This document shows, in pieces, positions 51,716-60,285 of a DNA stretch of 64,000 nucleotides. The notes under the pieces are model-generated. The model worked only from the letters and a program-made list of their open reading frames with translations. It was not told the origin of the DNA and made no database searches. The DNA is from Pseudoxanthomonas kalamensis DSM 18571 (GTDB taxonomy: Bacteria; Pseudomonadota; Gammaproteobacteria; Xanthomonadales; Xanthomonadaceae), in the NCBI RefSeq assembly GCF_010211745.1, contig NZ_PDWQ01000003.1:62001-126000 (forward strand), in the 5' to 3' direction. The position numbers and the translations under genes were made by a program. How positions within the stretch are numbered: position 1 is the first letter of the stretch; each line of letters begins with the position of its first letter.

Positions 51716-51734
51716 TGACAGCGCTGTCAGCATA
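51716..51734 (-). promoter_or_regulatory. LacI-type operator at the MFS gene promoter
   Basis: TGACAGCGCTGTCA at 51716-51729 is identical to the operator at 47426-47439. On the minus strand the -10-like TATGCT (51734-51729) abuts it; no strong -35 is seen. It is 74 bp upstream of the gene start. The rest of the 302-bp gap to the tRNA shows only the tRNA -10 candidate. Confidence 0.8.
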
Positions 51735-51880
51735 CTTGACCTGTCGGTCCATGCATTCTGCATTGCAGCAGGACTTGCCGATTACAGGTGACCGGCGGAG
51801 TGGGTGGTTCGATAGACAGCTGGCATCAGCCGGATGATTGGGGCCGATCTCGCGACTCCCCGGTAACAGGATGGCTTCCC

Positions 51881-51886
51881 TATAAT
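51881..51886 (+). promoter_or_regulatory. Likely -10 box of the tRNA-Arg gene
   Basis: A perfect TATAAT lies 58 bp before the tRNA. The position 17 bp upstream (CCCCGG) is not a recognisable -35. Confidence 0.45.
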
Positions 51887-51944
51887 GTGTCGACGCCAGA
51901 CGTGCCCATGCACGACATGCGCCTTGCAGGCTAAGGCATCCGCC

Positions 51945-52021
51945 GGCCCCGTAGCTCAGCTGGATAGAGCGCGCCCCTCCTAAGGGCGAGGTCACACGTT
52001 CGAATCGTGTCGGGGTCGCCA
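51945..52021 (+). tRNA. tRNA-Arg (anticodon CCT)
   Basis: A complete 77-nt cloverleaf: acceptor GGCCCCG paired with CGGGGTC (one G-U pair), D-arm GCTC/GAGC, and anticodon stem CGCCC/GGGCG around loop CTCCTAA, giving CCT. The T-arm is ACACG/CGTGT with TTCGAAT, discriminator G and an encoded CCA. It reads AGG codons. It stands alone between the MFS and phytase genes; no integrase is near it. Confidence 0.97.
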
Positions 52022-52129
52022 TTCCGTGCTGGCACATGGATGCCGAACCTGCGGCTGTCAATTCGCTGTCAGATTGTTGCGCTAGATTCTGGAATTTTTC
52101 GGAACATGCGCGTGATGCAAAAGGGACAC

Positions 52130-54196
52130 ATGAAAAACGGCTGGGTGACCTCATTCGTCTTGGTCGCGGTGCTGGCGTCGTCGACGCCGGGGGTGCTTGC
52201 CGCCGTGCAACAGATTCCGGGACTGGAAGCCAAGGGTGAAACGGTGGCCACGGCCTCCGCCGAGATCGGCAGCGCGGCATTCATAAAGAGTGGTTCGCGT
52301 ACTGTCGAGCCGCGGATCGTCGCCGCGACCGCGCTGGGCGGACTGGAGCTGTATTCGCTCGCCGGCAAGCGCATCGGTTCGGTGCCGGCCGGCGAGGCGG
52401 TGGCGGTCGATGTCGGCTACGACGTGGCGCTCGGTAGTGAGCGTGCCACGGTGGTCGCGGCGATCGACACCACGACACAATCCCTGCGCCTGTTCCGCTT
52501 CGCCGATGACCAACTGCAGGAGGCCGGAGCGCGGCCGATCCCGCTGGGATTCGCCGCCGAAGGCATCTGCACGTATCGGCATCCGCTGGACGGTGGCCTG
52601 CATGTGTTCATTGTCGGCGATGGCGGCGAAGTGGAGCAGCAGATCGTCTACGGCACTGAGGATGGCAAGCTCGACGCGCGCCAGGTGCGCAGGATCGGCG
52701 TGCCTTCGCCGCTGAAGCAGTGCGTGGTCGATCCGGTGGGCGGGCACGTCTATGCCGCCGAGGAAACCGTCGGTATCTGGCGTTTCAGCGCCGACCCCGA
52801 ATCCGATGTGGCTGCGGCACTGGTCGATTCGCCGCGGGGGCACATCGATGAGGAAGTCGGCGGGCTGGCGGTGTACGACGGCGGCAGCGGCAGGCGCTGG
52901 CTGCTGGCTTCGAACGCCTCGGCGGGCACCCTCAACGTCTACGATCTGGAAAACGACGCGGCCTACCTCGGCAGCATGTCGGTGTCCGGGCAGGGCGCGG
53001 AAGCGCCCATCGACGAACCCGGCCCGCTGTATGCGAGCGCCGTCGTGCCCGGCAAACGCTTTCCACAGGGCGCGCTGCTGGTCGTCGACGAAGACGATGC
53101 CAACGCCAAGCTGGTATCGATAGCCTCGGTCGCCACGGCATTGGGTGTTTCGCGGAGTTCGGCAGATGCTGCCACCCCAGAAGCCGCCGCGTCGTCGGTC
53201 GCGGTAGTGATGCCGGTGGCGGAAACCGAGCCGGTCGCCAGTTTCGGCGATGCTGCCGACGATCCGGCGATCTGGGCCGATCCTACCGACCCGGAGAAGA
53301 GCCTGATCGTCGCCACCGACAAGAAGGGTGGCATGTACGTCTACGACATGCAGGGGCAGGTTCGGCACTTCCTGCCGGATGGCAAGGTCAACAACGTCGA
53401 TCTGCGCAGCGGATTCCGGCTGGGCGGCGAAGAAATCACCCTGGTCACCGCGACCAACCGCACCCGCAAGAGCATTTCGATCTACCGGCTGGACACCGCC
53501 GAGGGCAAGCTGGTGGACGTGGCCGACGGCCTGCAATCGACCGGCATGCACGATCCCTACGGCCTGTGCATGTATCGCAGTGCGCGCGACGGTGGCACCT
53601 ACGTGTTCGTCAACGGCGACGACGTCGCCAAGAAACAATGGCGGCTGGTCGATGCCGGCGACGGGCGCGTGCGCGCGGAGCTGGTGCGCGAGTTGAGCTT
53701 CGATTCGCAGACCGAAGGCTGCGTGGCGGATGACGATGCCGGCATTCTGTTCGTCGATGAGGAAGACGTTGCCCTGTGGGCGCTTTCGGCGGAACCGGAT
53801 GGCGGCGATGCGAAAACCGCGATCGACCGCGTCGAGGACAATCCCGCGATCCGGGACGACCTGGAGGGCGTGGGGCTGTACGACCTCGGCAACGGCCGTG
53901 GGTACTTGGTCGTGTCCAGTCAGGGCAACGATACCTATGCGGTGTACCGGCGCGAAGGCAGGCGGGAATATCTGGGTTCGTTCGCGGTTGCCGGGGATCC
54001 GCAGCGCGGGATCGACGGGATTTCCGAGACCGACGGTCTGGACATCAGCAGCGCCAACCTCGGTCCCGGGCTGGAGCACGGCGCGATGGTCGCGCAGGAC
54101 GGCCGCAACGTGATGCCGGTGCAGAACCAGAACTACAAGATCGTGCCCTGGCAGGCCATCGCCGAGGCGCTGAAGCTGGAAATGCGGCAGCCGTAG
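52130..54196 (+). CDS. Two-domain beta-propeller phytase
   Basis: The 688-residue secreted protein has a signal peptide (VTSFVLVAVLASSTPGVLAA) and two tandem beta-propeller phytase-like regions. The C-terminal one (about 365-688) has the intact motifs DAADDPAIWADP (aspartates about 377-378) and NNVDLRSGF that bind calcium and phytate. The N-terminal one (about 30-360) resembles it (LELYSLAGKRIGSV, LRLFRF, GICTYRHPLDGG) but lacks DDPAIW and NNVD. Dual-domain phytases with an incomplete N-terminal domain are known. ATG at 52130 was chosen for the signal peptide; ATGs at 52106 and 52115 are alternatives. It would release phosphate from phytate outside the cell. Confidence 0.9.
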   Translation: MKNGWVTSFVLVAVLASSTPGVLAAVQQIPGLEAKGETVATASAEIGSAAFIKSGSRTVEPRIVAATALGGLELYSLAGKRIGSVPAGEAVAVDVGYDVALGSERATVVAAIDTTTQSLRLFRFADDQLQEAGARPIPLGFAAEGICTYRHPLDGGLHVFIVGDGGEVEQQIVYGTEDGKLDARQVRRIGVPSPLKQCVVDPVGGHVYAAEETVGIWRFSADPESDVAAALVDSPRGHIDEEVGGLAVYDGGSGRRWLLASNASAGTLNVYDLENDAAYLGSMSVSGQGAEAPIDEPGPLYASAVVPGKRFPQGALLVVDEDDANAKLVSIASVATALGVSRSSADAATPEAAASSVAVVMPVAETEPVASFGDAADDPAIWADPTDPEKSLIVATDKKGGMYVYDMQGQVRHFLPDGKVNNVDLRSGFRLGGEEITLVTATNRTRKSISIYRLDTAEGKLVDVADGLQSTGMHDPYGLCMYRSARDGGTYVFVNGDDVAKKQWRLVDAGDGRVRAELVRELSFDSQTEGCVADDDAGILFVDEEDVALWALSAEPDGGDAKTAIDRVEDNPAIRDDLEGVGLYDLGNGRGYLVVSSQGNDTYAVYRREGRREYLGSFAVAGDPQRGIDGISETDGLDISSANLGPGLEHGAMVAQDGRNVMPVQNQNYKIVPWQAIAEALKLEMRQP

Positions 54197-54203
54197 GCGG
54201 GTT

Positions 54204-54221
54204 ACGGGTCCCCGGACCCGT
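54204..54221 (+). terminator. Hairpin after the phytase gene
   Basis: ACGGGTC and GACCCGT form a 7-bp stem with a four-base loop 8 bp after the stop codon. No T-run follows directly. A second GC-rich hairpin ending in GTTTCAG lies downstream (about 54229-54260). Together they likely separate the phytase and thr transcripts. Confidence 0.45.
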
Positions 54222-54310
54222 TCGGCAATGGCGGCGGTCGGCCTTGTGTCGGCCGCCGTTTCAGTTGAAACACTTGCGGTTCCGCCGTGGAACATGGCAT
54301 CTTGCCGCCG

Positions 54311-54385
54311 ATGCGTACCGGCTCCACCATCATTACGATTACCGGCACCACCATTCGCATGGTGCGGCCCGTCGTGTACGCGTAA
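54311..54385 (+). CDS. thrL: Threonine operon leader peptide
   Basis: This 24-codon frame (ATG at 54311, TAA at 54383) reads MRTGSTIITITGTTIRMVRP followed by four residues. Six of its codons are threonine and four are isoleucine. Such Thr/Ile runs are the hallmark of thr attenuation leaders (E. coli ThrL is similar). It lies about 90 bp before thrA and is followed by two alternative hairpins. Ribosome stalling at these codons when charged tRNA-Thr or tRNA-Ile is scarce should raise thrABC expression. Confidence 0.88.
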   Translation: MRTGSTIITITGTTIRMVRPVVYA

Positions 54386-54399
54386 CCCTTAAGCACACG

Positions 54400-54434
54400 G
54401 CCCCGCACCTGATCAGGATGCGGGGCGGTCCCCG
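54400..54434 (+). promoter_or_regulatory. thr attenuator region with two exclusive hairpins
   Basis: Hairpin A pairs GCCCCGCA (54400-54407) with TGCGGGGC (54419-54426), with an inner CCT/AGG extension. Hairpin B pairs CGGGG (54421-54425) with CCCCG (54430-54434) and cannot form with A. A TGCGG in the leader frame (54363-54367) could pair with CCGCA (54403-54407) to disrupt A when a ribosome stalls upstream. Neither hairpin is followed by a T-run, unlike a standard attenuator. Confidence 0.6.
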
Positions 54435-54476
54435 ACCTGATGCGTGCGGAGCCTCACCACCGAGGCCCAGTCCCAC

Positions 54477-56975
54477 ATGTCGTCCGTCCAACCGCTTGCA
54501 GACTCCCCCTCCCAGGCCTTGCGCACGGTCGTGCACAAGTTCGGCGGCACCTCCGTCGCCGATGCCGACCGCTACCGCCATGTCGCCCAGCTACTGCTGG
54601 CGCGCGACGAGGACATCCAGGTCACCGTCGTTTCGGCGATGAAGGGCGTGACCGATGCGCTGATCGAGCTGTGCCGGCTGGCCGCGGATGACCGTTCCGA
54701 GTGGCACGAGCGCTGGCACGAGCTGCGCGCGCGCCATCGCGGCGCTGCCGTGGCCCTGCTGGGCGAGGCCTCGGGGCCGGTGATCGAATGGCTGGACGAG
54801 CGCTTCGGCAAGCTGCAGGAGATACTGGATGCGCTGCGGGTGATCGGCGGCCTGCCGGAACTGGTGCTGGAGCGGGTGCAGGGCCTGGGCGAAGTCTGTT
54901 CGGCGCGCCTGCTGGGCGAATACCTGCGACTGCAGGGCGAGGATTGCGCGGTGCTGGATGCGCGCGACGTCCTGCTGGTCGACCACAGCGACCTCGGCGT
55001 GGTGGTGGATTGGGAGGTCAGTGCGCAACGGCTGGCCGAGTGGCGCCAGCGCAACCCCCAGCATCGGGTGGTGGCGACCGGGTTCGTCGCCCGCGACCGC
55101 CAGGGCCGGTTCGCGACGCTGGGCCGCAACGGCAGCGATTATTCCGGCGCGATCTTCGCCGCGCTGTTCAACGCCGACGAGCTGCACATCTGGACCGACG
55201 TCGACGGCGTGCTGTCGGCCGATCCGCGCGTCGTGCCCGAGGCGGTGCAGCTGAATGCGCTGAGTTACGACGAAGCCTGCGAACTGGCGTATTTCGGCGC
55301 CAAGGTCGTGCATCCGCAGACGATGTCGCCGGCGATCAAGCGCGGCCTGCCGATCATCATCCGCAATACCTTCAATCCCGACCATCCGGGCACCCGGATC
55401 ACTGCCCAGCGCGACACGGTCGGGCCGGTCAAGGGACTGACGCTGAGCCCCGGTCTGTCGGTGCTGAATCTGGAAGGCACCGGCCTGATCGGCGTGCCGG
55501 GCACGGCCGAACGGGTGTTCGCCGCGCTGCGCAACGCGCACGTGTCGGTGGTGATGATTTCGCAGGGTTCGTCCGAACATTCGATCTGCTGCGTGGTCAA
55601 GGGCGCCGACGCCGATCGCGGCGAGAAGGCGTTGCTGGATGCCTTCGCCCATGAACTGGACACGCACCAAATCCAGCGTGTGCAGCGCAGCAACGACATC
55701 AGCGTGCTGGCGGCGGTCGGCGACGGCATGGCCGGTCAGCCCGGCGTGGCGGCGCGGTTGTTCGAGTCGCTGGGCCGGGCGCAGGTCAACATCCTCGCTA
55801 TCGCCCAGGGCTCTTCAGAGCGCAACATCTCGGTGGCGATCGACAGCGCCGACGCGACCAAGGCGCTGCGCGCCGCGCATGCCGGCTTCTGGCTGTCGCC
55901 GCAGACGTTCGCGATCGGCGTGATCGGGCCGGGTAACGTCGGCGCGACCCTGCTGGACCAGTTGCGCGCCGCGCAGCCGCAGTTGCTGGAGAAAGCCAAC
56001 CTCGACCTGCGCCTGTGCGCGGTGGCGTCCAGCCGCAAGATGCTGCTGGACGAACGCGGCATCGGCGACGACTGGCGCGAACGCCATGCCGCGGCATCCG
56101 CGCCGCTGGATCTGGATGCCTTCACCGCGCATCTGGTCGATCTGCGCCTGCCGCACACGCTGATCGTCGATTGCAGCGCGAGTAGTGAAGTCGCCGACCG
56201 CTATCCGCAGTGGCTGGCCGCCGGCATCCATGTGGTCACGCCAAACAAACAGGCCGGCGCCGGTGTGCTGGCGCGCTATCTGGCTATCCGCGAGGCCGGC
56301 GAAACCAGCGGCGCGCGCTTCCGCTACGAGGCCACCGTTGGTGCCGGCCTGCCGGTGATCAATACCATGCGCGACCTGCTCGATACCGGCGACGAGGTCA
56401 CCGCCATCGAAGGCATCCTGTCCGGGACGCTGGCCTGGCTGTTCAACAAGTACGACGGCAGCCTGCCGTTCTCGCAGCTGGTCGCGCAGGCGCGCTCGAT
56501 GGGCTATACCGAACCCGATCCGCGCGACGACCTGTCGGGCACCGACGTGGCGCGCAAGCTGGTGATTCTGGCGCGCGAGACCGGCCGTTCGCTGTCGCTG
56601 GAGGACGTGCAGGTGGAAAGCCTGGTGCCCGAGTCGCTGCGCGATGCCGGGGTGGACGACTTCATGGCGCGCCTGCACGAAGTCGACGCAGGCTTCGACC
56701 GCCGCTTGCGGCAGGCGCGCGAGCAGGGCAAGGTGCTGCGCTACGTGGCCAGCGTCGACGCCCAGGGCAAGGCCAGCGTCGGTCTGGTCGAACTCCCGGA
56801 GGAACATGCCTTCGCCAATCTGCGCCTGACCGACAACATCGTGCAGTTCAGCACCCGCCGCTACTGCGACAACCCGCTGATCGTGCAGGGCCCGGGCGCC
56901 GGTCCGGAGGTCACCGCCGCTGGCGTGTTCGCCGACGTGCTGCGGGTGGCTGCCAATCAGGGGGCGAAGTTGTGA
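54477..56975 (+). CDS. thrA: Bifunctional aspartokinase/homoserine dehydrogenase I
   Basis: The 832-residue fusion catalyses the first and third steps from aspartate to threonine. The N-terminal kinase begins [16 protein letters not shown] (Lys21), followed by paired ACT domains (about 310-465) that usually mediate threonine inhibition. The NAD(P)-binding motif [13 protein letters not shown] (about 481-493) opens the homoserine dehydrogenase half, with [16 protein letters not shown] and the [18 protein letters not shown] catalytic region. ATG at 54477; a GTG at 54444 would add 11 residues. Its stop overlaps thrB (GTGA). Confidence 0.96.
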   Translation: MSSVQPLADSPSQALRTVVHKFGGTSVADADRYRHVAQLLLARDEDIQVTVVSAMKGVTDALIELCRLAADDRSEWHERWHELRARHRGAAVALLGEASGPVIEWLDERFGKLQEILDALRVIGGLPELVLERVQGLGEVCSARLLGEYLRLQGEDCAVLDARDVLLVDHSDLGVVVDWEVSAQRLAEWRQRNPQHRVVATGFVARDRQGRFATLGRNGSDYSGAIFAALFNADELHIWTDVDGVLSADPRVVPEAVQLNALSYDEACELAYFGAKVVHPQTMSPAIKRGLPIIIRNTFNPDHPGTRITAQRDTVGPVKGLTLSPGLSVLNLEGTGLIGVPGTAERVFAALRNAHVSVVMISQGSSEHSICCVVKGADADRGEKALLDAFAHELDTHQIQRVQRSNDISVLAAVGDGMAGQPGVAARLFESLGRAQVNILAIAQGSSERNISVAIDSADATKALRAAHAGFWLSPQTFAIGVIGPGNVGATLLDQLRAAQPQLLEKANLDLRLCAVASSRKMLLDERGIGDDWRERHAAASAPLDLDAFTAHLVDLRLPHTLIVDCSASSEVADRYPQWLAAGIHVVTPNKQAGAGVLARYLAIREAGETSGARFRYEATVGAGLPVINTMRDLLDTGDEVTAIEGILSGTLAWLFNKYDGSLPFSQLVAQARSMGYTEPDPRDDLSGTDVARKLVILARETGRSLSLEDVQVESLVPESLRDAGVDDFMARLHEVDAGFDRRLRQAREQGKVLRYVASVDAQGKASVGLVELPEEHAFANLRLTDNIVQFSTRRYCDNPLIVQGPGAGPEVTAAGVFADVLRVAANQGAKL

Positions 56976-57895
56976 GCCGACAGGTGCGTGCGTTCTCGCC
57001 GGCGTCGGTCGGCAACGTCGGAGTCGGCTTCGACATCCTCGGTCACGCCATCGCCGGCGTCGGCGACACGGTGTCGGTGCGCCGGCTGCAGACGCCGGAG
57101 GTCCGCATCGCCGCGATCCGCGGGACCACGGTCGACCTGCCGCTGGATGCACCGTCCAATACCGCCGGTGCATCGCTGGTCGCGTTGCGCGAAGCGTTGC
57201 GGTTGCCGTTCGGATTCGAAGTAGAGATCGACAAGGGCATTCCGCTGGGTTCGGGCATGGGCGGTTCGGCGGCCTCGTGCGTAGCTGCCCTGGTCGCCGC
57301 CAACGAACTGCTGGACACGCCGCTGACCCGACAGGCGCTGTATCCGTACGCGCTGGTCGGCGAAGCGGTGGCCAGCGGCGGCCGCCACGGCGACAACCTC
57401 GGCCCGATGCTGCTGGGTGGATTGGTGCTGGCCACGGCCGAGCACCTGGCGAAGATTCCGGTGCCGGCGGCCTGGCACAGCGTACTGGTGCATCCAGACG
57501 CGGTGCTGGAGACCCGGCGCGCGCGCGAGGCACTGCAGGGCAGCTACGCGCTGAAGGAATTCGTCGCCCAGAGCGCCAACCTGGCGCTGGTGCTGACCGG
57601 TTGCCGGAACGGCGATGCCTCGCTGGTGCGGGCCGGCTTGCAGGACGTGCTGGTCGAACCGCGGCGCGCGCCGTTGATCGGCGGTTTCGACGCGGCCAAG
57701 CGTGCGGCGCTGCAGGCCGGGGCGATGGGCGCCAGCATTTCCGGTGCCGGTCCCAGCGTGTTCGGCTGGTTCGAAACCCGCGCCGATGCCGAAGCGGCTG
57801 TCCCCGCCATTCGCGCCGCCTTCGCCGAGGCCGGCTTCGACAGCCAGGCCTGGGTGTCGCCGATCGACAGCCCCGGCGCGGAGGTGCTGGCATGA
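56972..57895 (+). CDS. thrB: Homoserine kinase
   Basis: The 307-residue GHMP-family kinase phosphorylates homoserine. It has the GHMP glycine-rich motif [23 protein letters not shown] and the C-terminal [16 protein letters not shown]. The GTG start at 56972 overlaps the thrA stop, and its stop overlaps the thrC start (ATGA), so all three genes are translationally coupled. Confidence 0.95.
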   Translation: MSRQVRAFSPASVGNVGVGFDILGHAIAGVGDTVSVRRLQTPEVRIAAIRGTTVDLPLDAPSNTAGASLVALREALRLPFGFEVEIDKGIPLGSGMGGSAASCVAALVAANELLDTPLTRQALYPYALVGEAVASGGRHGDNLGPMLLGGLVLATAEHLAKIPVPAAWHSVLVHPDAVLETRRAREALQGSYALKEFVAQSANLALVLTGCRNGDASLVRAGLQDVLVEPRRAPLIGGFDAAKRAALQAGAMGASISGAGPSVFGWFETRADAEAAVPAIRAAFAEAGFDSQAWVSPIDSPGAEVLA

Positions 57896-59184
57896 AATTC
57901 GTTTCCACCCGCGAGCAGGCGCCGGCGGTATCGCTGAGCGCGGCGATCGCGGCCGGTCTGGCGCCGGATGGCGGCTTGTATGTGCCCGAGATCATGCCTG
58001 CGCCGCGCCAACTGCAGGCCGGCGACAGCCTGGCCGCCACGGCCACCACGTTGCTGGCGCCGTTCTTCGCCGGCGATATGCTGGAAGCGGAACTGGGCGC
58101 GATCTGCGAGTCGGCCTTCGACTTTCCCGCACCGCTGCTACCGCTAGCGACGCCGGGCGACCATGTGCTGGAGCTGTTCCACGGGCCGACCGCCGCGTTC
58201 AAGGATTTCGGTGCACGCTTCCTGGCCCGCTGCTTGACCCGTTTGCGCGGCGAGGGCGGGCGTCCGCTGACGATCCTGGTCGCCACCTCGGGCGATACCG
58301 GCGCGGCGGTCGCCGCCGCCTTCCACCGGCAGCCGGGCCTGCGGGTGATCGTGCTGTATCCGGATGGCCGGGTGTCGCCGCGGCAGGCGCATCAGCTGGG
58401 TTGCTTCGGCGACAACGTCAGCGCCCTGCGCGTGGCTGGCTCGTTCGACGATTGCCAGGCTCTGGTCAAGCGTGCGCTGGGCGATGTCGAACTGCAGGCG
58501 CAGGCACCGTTGAGTTCGGCCAACAGCATCAGTCTGGGCCGGCTGCTGCCGCAGACCAGCTACTACGCGCATGCCGCGCTTGGCCATTTCGCGGCGACCG
58601 GGCAAGCGCTGAACTTCGTGATCCCGACCGGCAACCTCGGCAACGCGATGGCGGCGATCCTGGCCCGCGCGCTGGGGGTGCCGCTGGGACGGATCGTGCT
58701 GGCGACCAACGCCAACCGTGTGCTGCCGGACTACTTCGGCGGCGGCGACTACGCGCCGCAGCCCAGTGTGGCGACCCTGGCCAATGCGATGGACGTCGGC
58801 GCGCCGAGCAACTTCGAACGCCTGCGCTGGCTGTACCGCGGCGACGATGTCGCGCTGCGCGCGGATTTCATTTCGACCAGTGTCAACGACGCCACGATCC
58901 GCGAAGTGATCGCCCGCCGCTTCCGCGATCATGGCGAAACCTTCTGCCCGCATACCGCCACCGCGGTGAAGGTGCTGGAAGACCTGCGCGCGGGTGGCGA
59001 GGGCGGCGACTGGGCGGTGGCGGCGACCGCGCATCCGGCCAAGTTCGAGAGCGTGGTCGAACCGCTGATCGGACAGGCGGTGCAGGTGCCGCAGGCCTTG
59101 CAGGAGCTGCTGGAACGGCCGGCGCATGCCGAGCCGGTGCCGGCCCGCTACGAGGTCCTGCGCGAGCGCGTGCTGGGCGGCTGA
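57892..59184 (+). CDS. thrC: Threonine synthase
   Basis: The 430-residue PLP enzyme converts O-phosphohomoserine to threonine. The PLP lysine is Lys104 in [11 protein letters not shown], and the [13 protein letters not shown] and [15 protein letters not shown] phosphate-binding loops are present. Its length matches the gammaproteobacterial short type. It ends the thr operon; no terminator hairpin is obvious before the next gene. Confidence 0.96.
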   Translation: MKFVSTREQAPAVSLSAAIAAGLAPDGGLYVPEIMPAPRQLQAGDSLAATATTLLAPFFAGDMLEAELGAICESAFDFPAPLLPLATPGDHVLELFHGPTAAFKDFGARFLARCLTRLRGEGGRPLTILVATSGDTGAAVAAAFHRQPGLRVIVLYPDGRVSPRQAHQLGCFGDNVSALRVAGSFDDCQALVKRALGDVELQAQAPLSSANSISLGRLLPQTSYYAHAALGHFAATGQALNFVIPTGNLGNAMAAILARALGVPLGRIVLATNANRVLPDYFGGGDYAPQPSVATLANAMDVGAPSNFERLRWLYRGDDVALRADFISTSVNDATIREVIARRFRDHGETFCPHTATAVKVLEDLRAGGEGGDWAVAATAHPAKFESVVEPLIGQAVQVPQALQELLERPAHAEPVPARYEVLRERVLGG

Positions 59185-59253
59185 CCCGGCGCCGACGGCC
59201 GGCTGGTTGCGATGCAACATGGCCGAAATGGCGGTTTCTGCGACACTCTGGCC

Positions 59254-60285
59254 ATGTCGATCCGGGGCAAGGCCACATCGCTGGACATCGCGCATCTGGC
59301 GGGGGTTTCCCAGCCGACGGTGTCGCGTGCGCTGCGCGGCAGCCCGATGGTCAACGAAGAGACCCGGCAGCGCATCCTCGCCATCGCCGAGCAGCTCAAC
59401 TACAAGGTCGACAAGAACGCCTCCAATCTGCGCACCCAGCACACCGGAACCCTGGCTCTGCTGTTCTTCGAGGACCCCACTCCGGACGATTCGGCGATCA
59501 ACCCGTTCTTCCTGTCGATGCTCGGTTCGATCACCCGCGCCTGCGCCAGCCGCGGCTACGACCTGCTGATCTCGTTCCAGCAACTGTCCAACGATTGGCA
59601 GGCCGACTACGAGGACAGCAAGAAGGCCGACGGGCTGATCCTGCTTGGCTATGGCGACTATCTGCAGTCGCGTTCGCGGTTGCAGCGGCTGGTCGAACAG
59701 GGCACCCATTTCGTCCGCTGGGGTGCGGCGCTGCCGGGGCAGCCGGGGGTGTCGATCGGCTGCGACAACTTCCAGGGCGGCTGCGACATCACCAGCCACC
59801 TGTTGCAGCAGGGCCGCCGGCGGATCGCCTTCCTCGGCCACGCGTCCAACCACTATCCCGAATTCCTGGAGCGCCACCGCGGCTACTGCGCCGCCTTGCA
59901 GGGCGCGGGACTGGCGGCCGACGCGGACCTGCAGGTCGACGCGGTCACCACCGAGCAGTCCGGCTATGAGGCGGTCGGCGCGCTGTTGGAGCAGGGCTGC
60001 GATTTCGACGCGGTGTTCGCCGCCAGCGACCTGATCGCGATCGGGGCGATGAAGGCCCTACACGAGCGCGGCCTGCGCGTGCCGCAGGACGTGTCGGTGG
60101 TCGGTTTCGACGACATCCCGATGGCCAGCTTCGTCAATCCAGGCCTGTCCACCGTGCAGCAGGACACCAAGCTGGCCGGCAGCATCCTGGTCGACAGCCT
60201 GATCCGGCTGGTGTCGGGGGAGACGGTGGAAAGCCGCACCATCCCGGTCCGGCTGACCTTGCGCGGCTCTTCGCGCGTCGTCTAG
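59254..60285 (+). CDS. LacI-family regulator of the alpha-glucan locus
   Basis: The 343-residue regulator has the LacI helix-turn-helix (LDIAHLAGVSQPTVSRALRG, residues 9-28) and a sugar-binding effector domain ending in FDDIPMASFVNPGLSTVQQD. ATG at 59254 has no clear Shine-Dalgarno; an ATG at 59212 is an alternative. A GTTGC-GAT-GCAAC palindrome (59206-59218) lies upstream, but I found no second copy. Being next to amylase, permease and alpha-glucosidase genes, it probably senses maltose or maltodextrins. Its stop shares the CTAG with the convergent amylase stop. Confidence 0.9.
   Translation: MSIRGKATSLDIAHLAGVSQPTVSRALRGSPMVNEETRQRILAIAEQLNYKVDKNASNLRTQHTGTLALLFFEDPTPDDSAINPFFLSMLGSITRACASRGYDLLISFQQLSNDWQADYEDSKKADGLILLGYGDYLQSRSRLQRLVEQGTHFVRWGAALPGQPGVSIGCDNFQGGCDITSHLLQQGRRRIAFLGHASNHYPEFLERHRGYCAALQGAGLAADADLQVDAVTTEQSGYEAVGALLEQGCDFDAVFAASDLIAIGAMKALHERGLRVPQDVSVVGFDDIPMASFVNPGLSTVQQDTKLAGSILVDSLIRLVSGETVESRTIPVRLTLRGSSRVV

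Noticed and set aside
51945..52021. tRNA-Arg as an integration site for a mobile element
   Set aside because: No integrase, no direct repeat of the tRNA 3' end seen nearby, and the flanking genes look native.
54440..54691. 83-codon frame starting at ATG 54440 overlapping thrA
   Set aside because: It runs in another frame through the conserved aspartokinase start; histidine/proline/arginine-rich shadow.
59206..59218. GTTGC-GAT-GCAAC palindrome upstream of the second LacI gene as an operator
   Set aside because: Arms are only 5 bp and no second copy occurs near the permease, amylase or alpha-glucosidase promoters.
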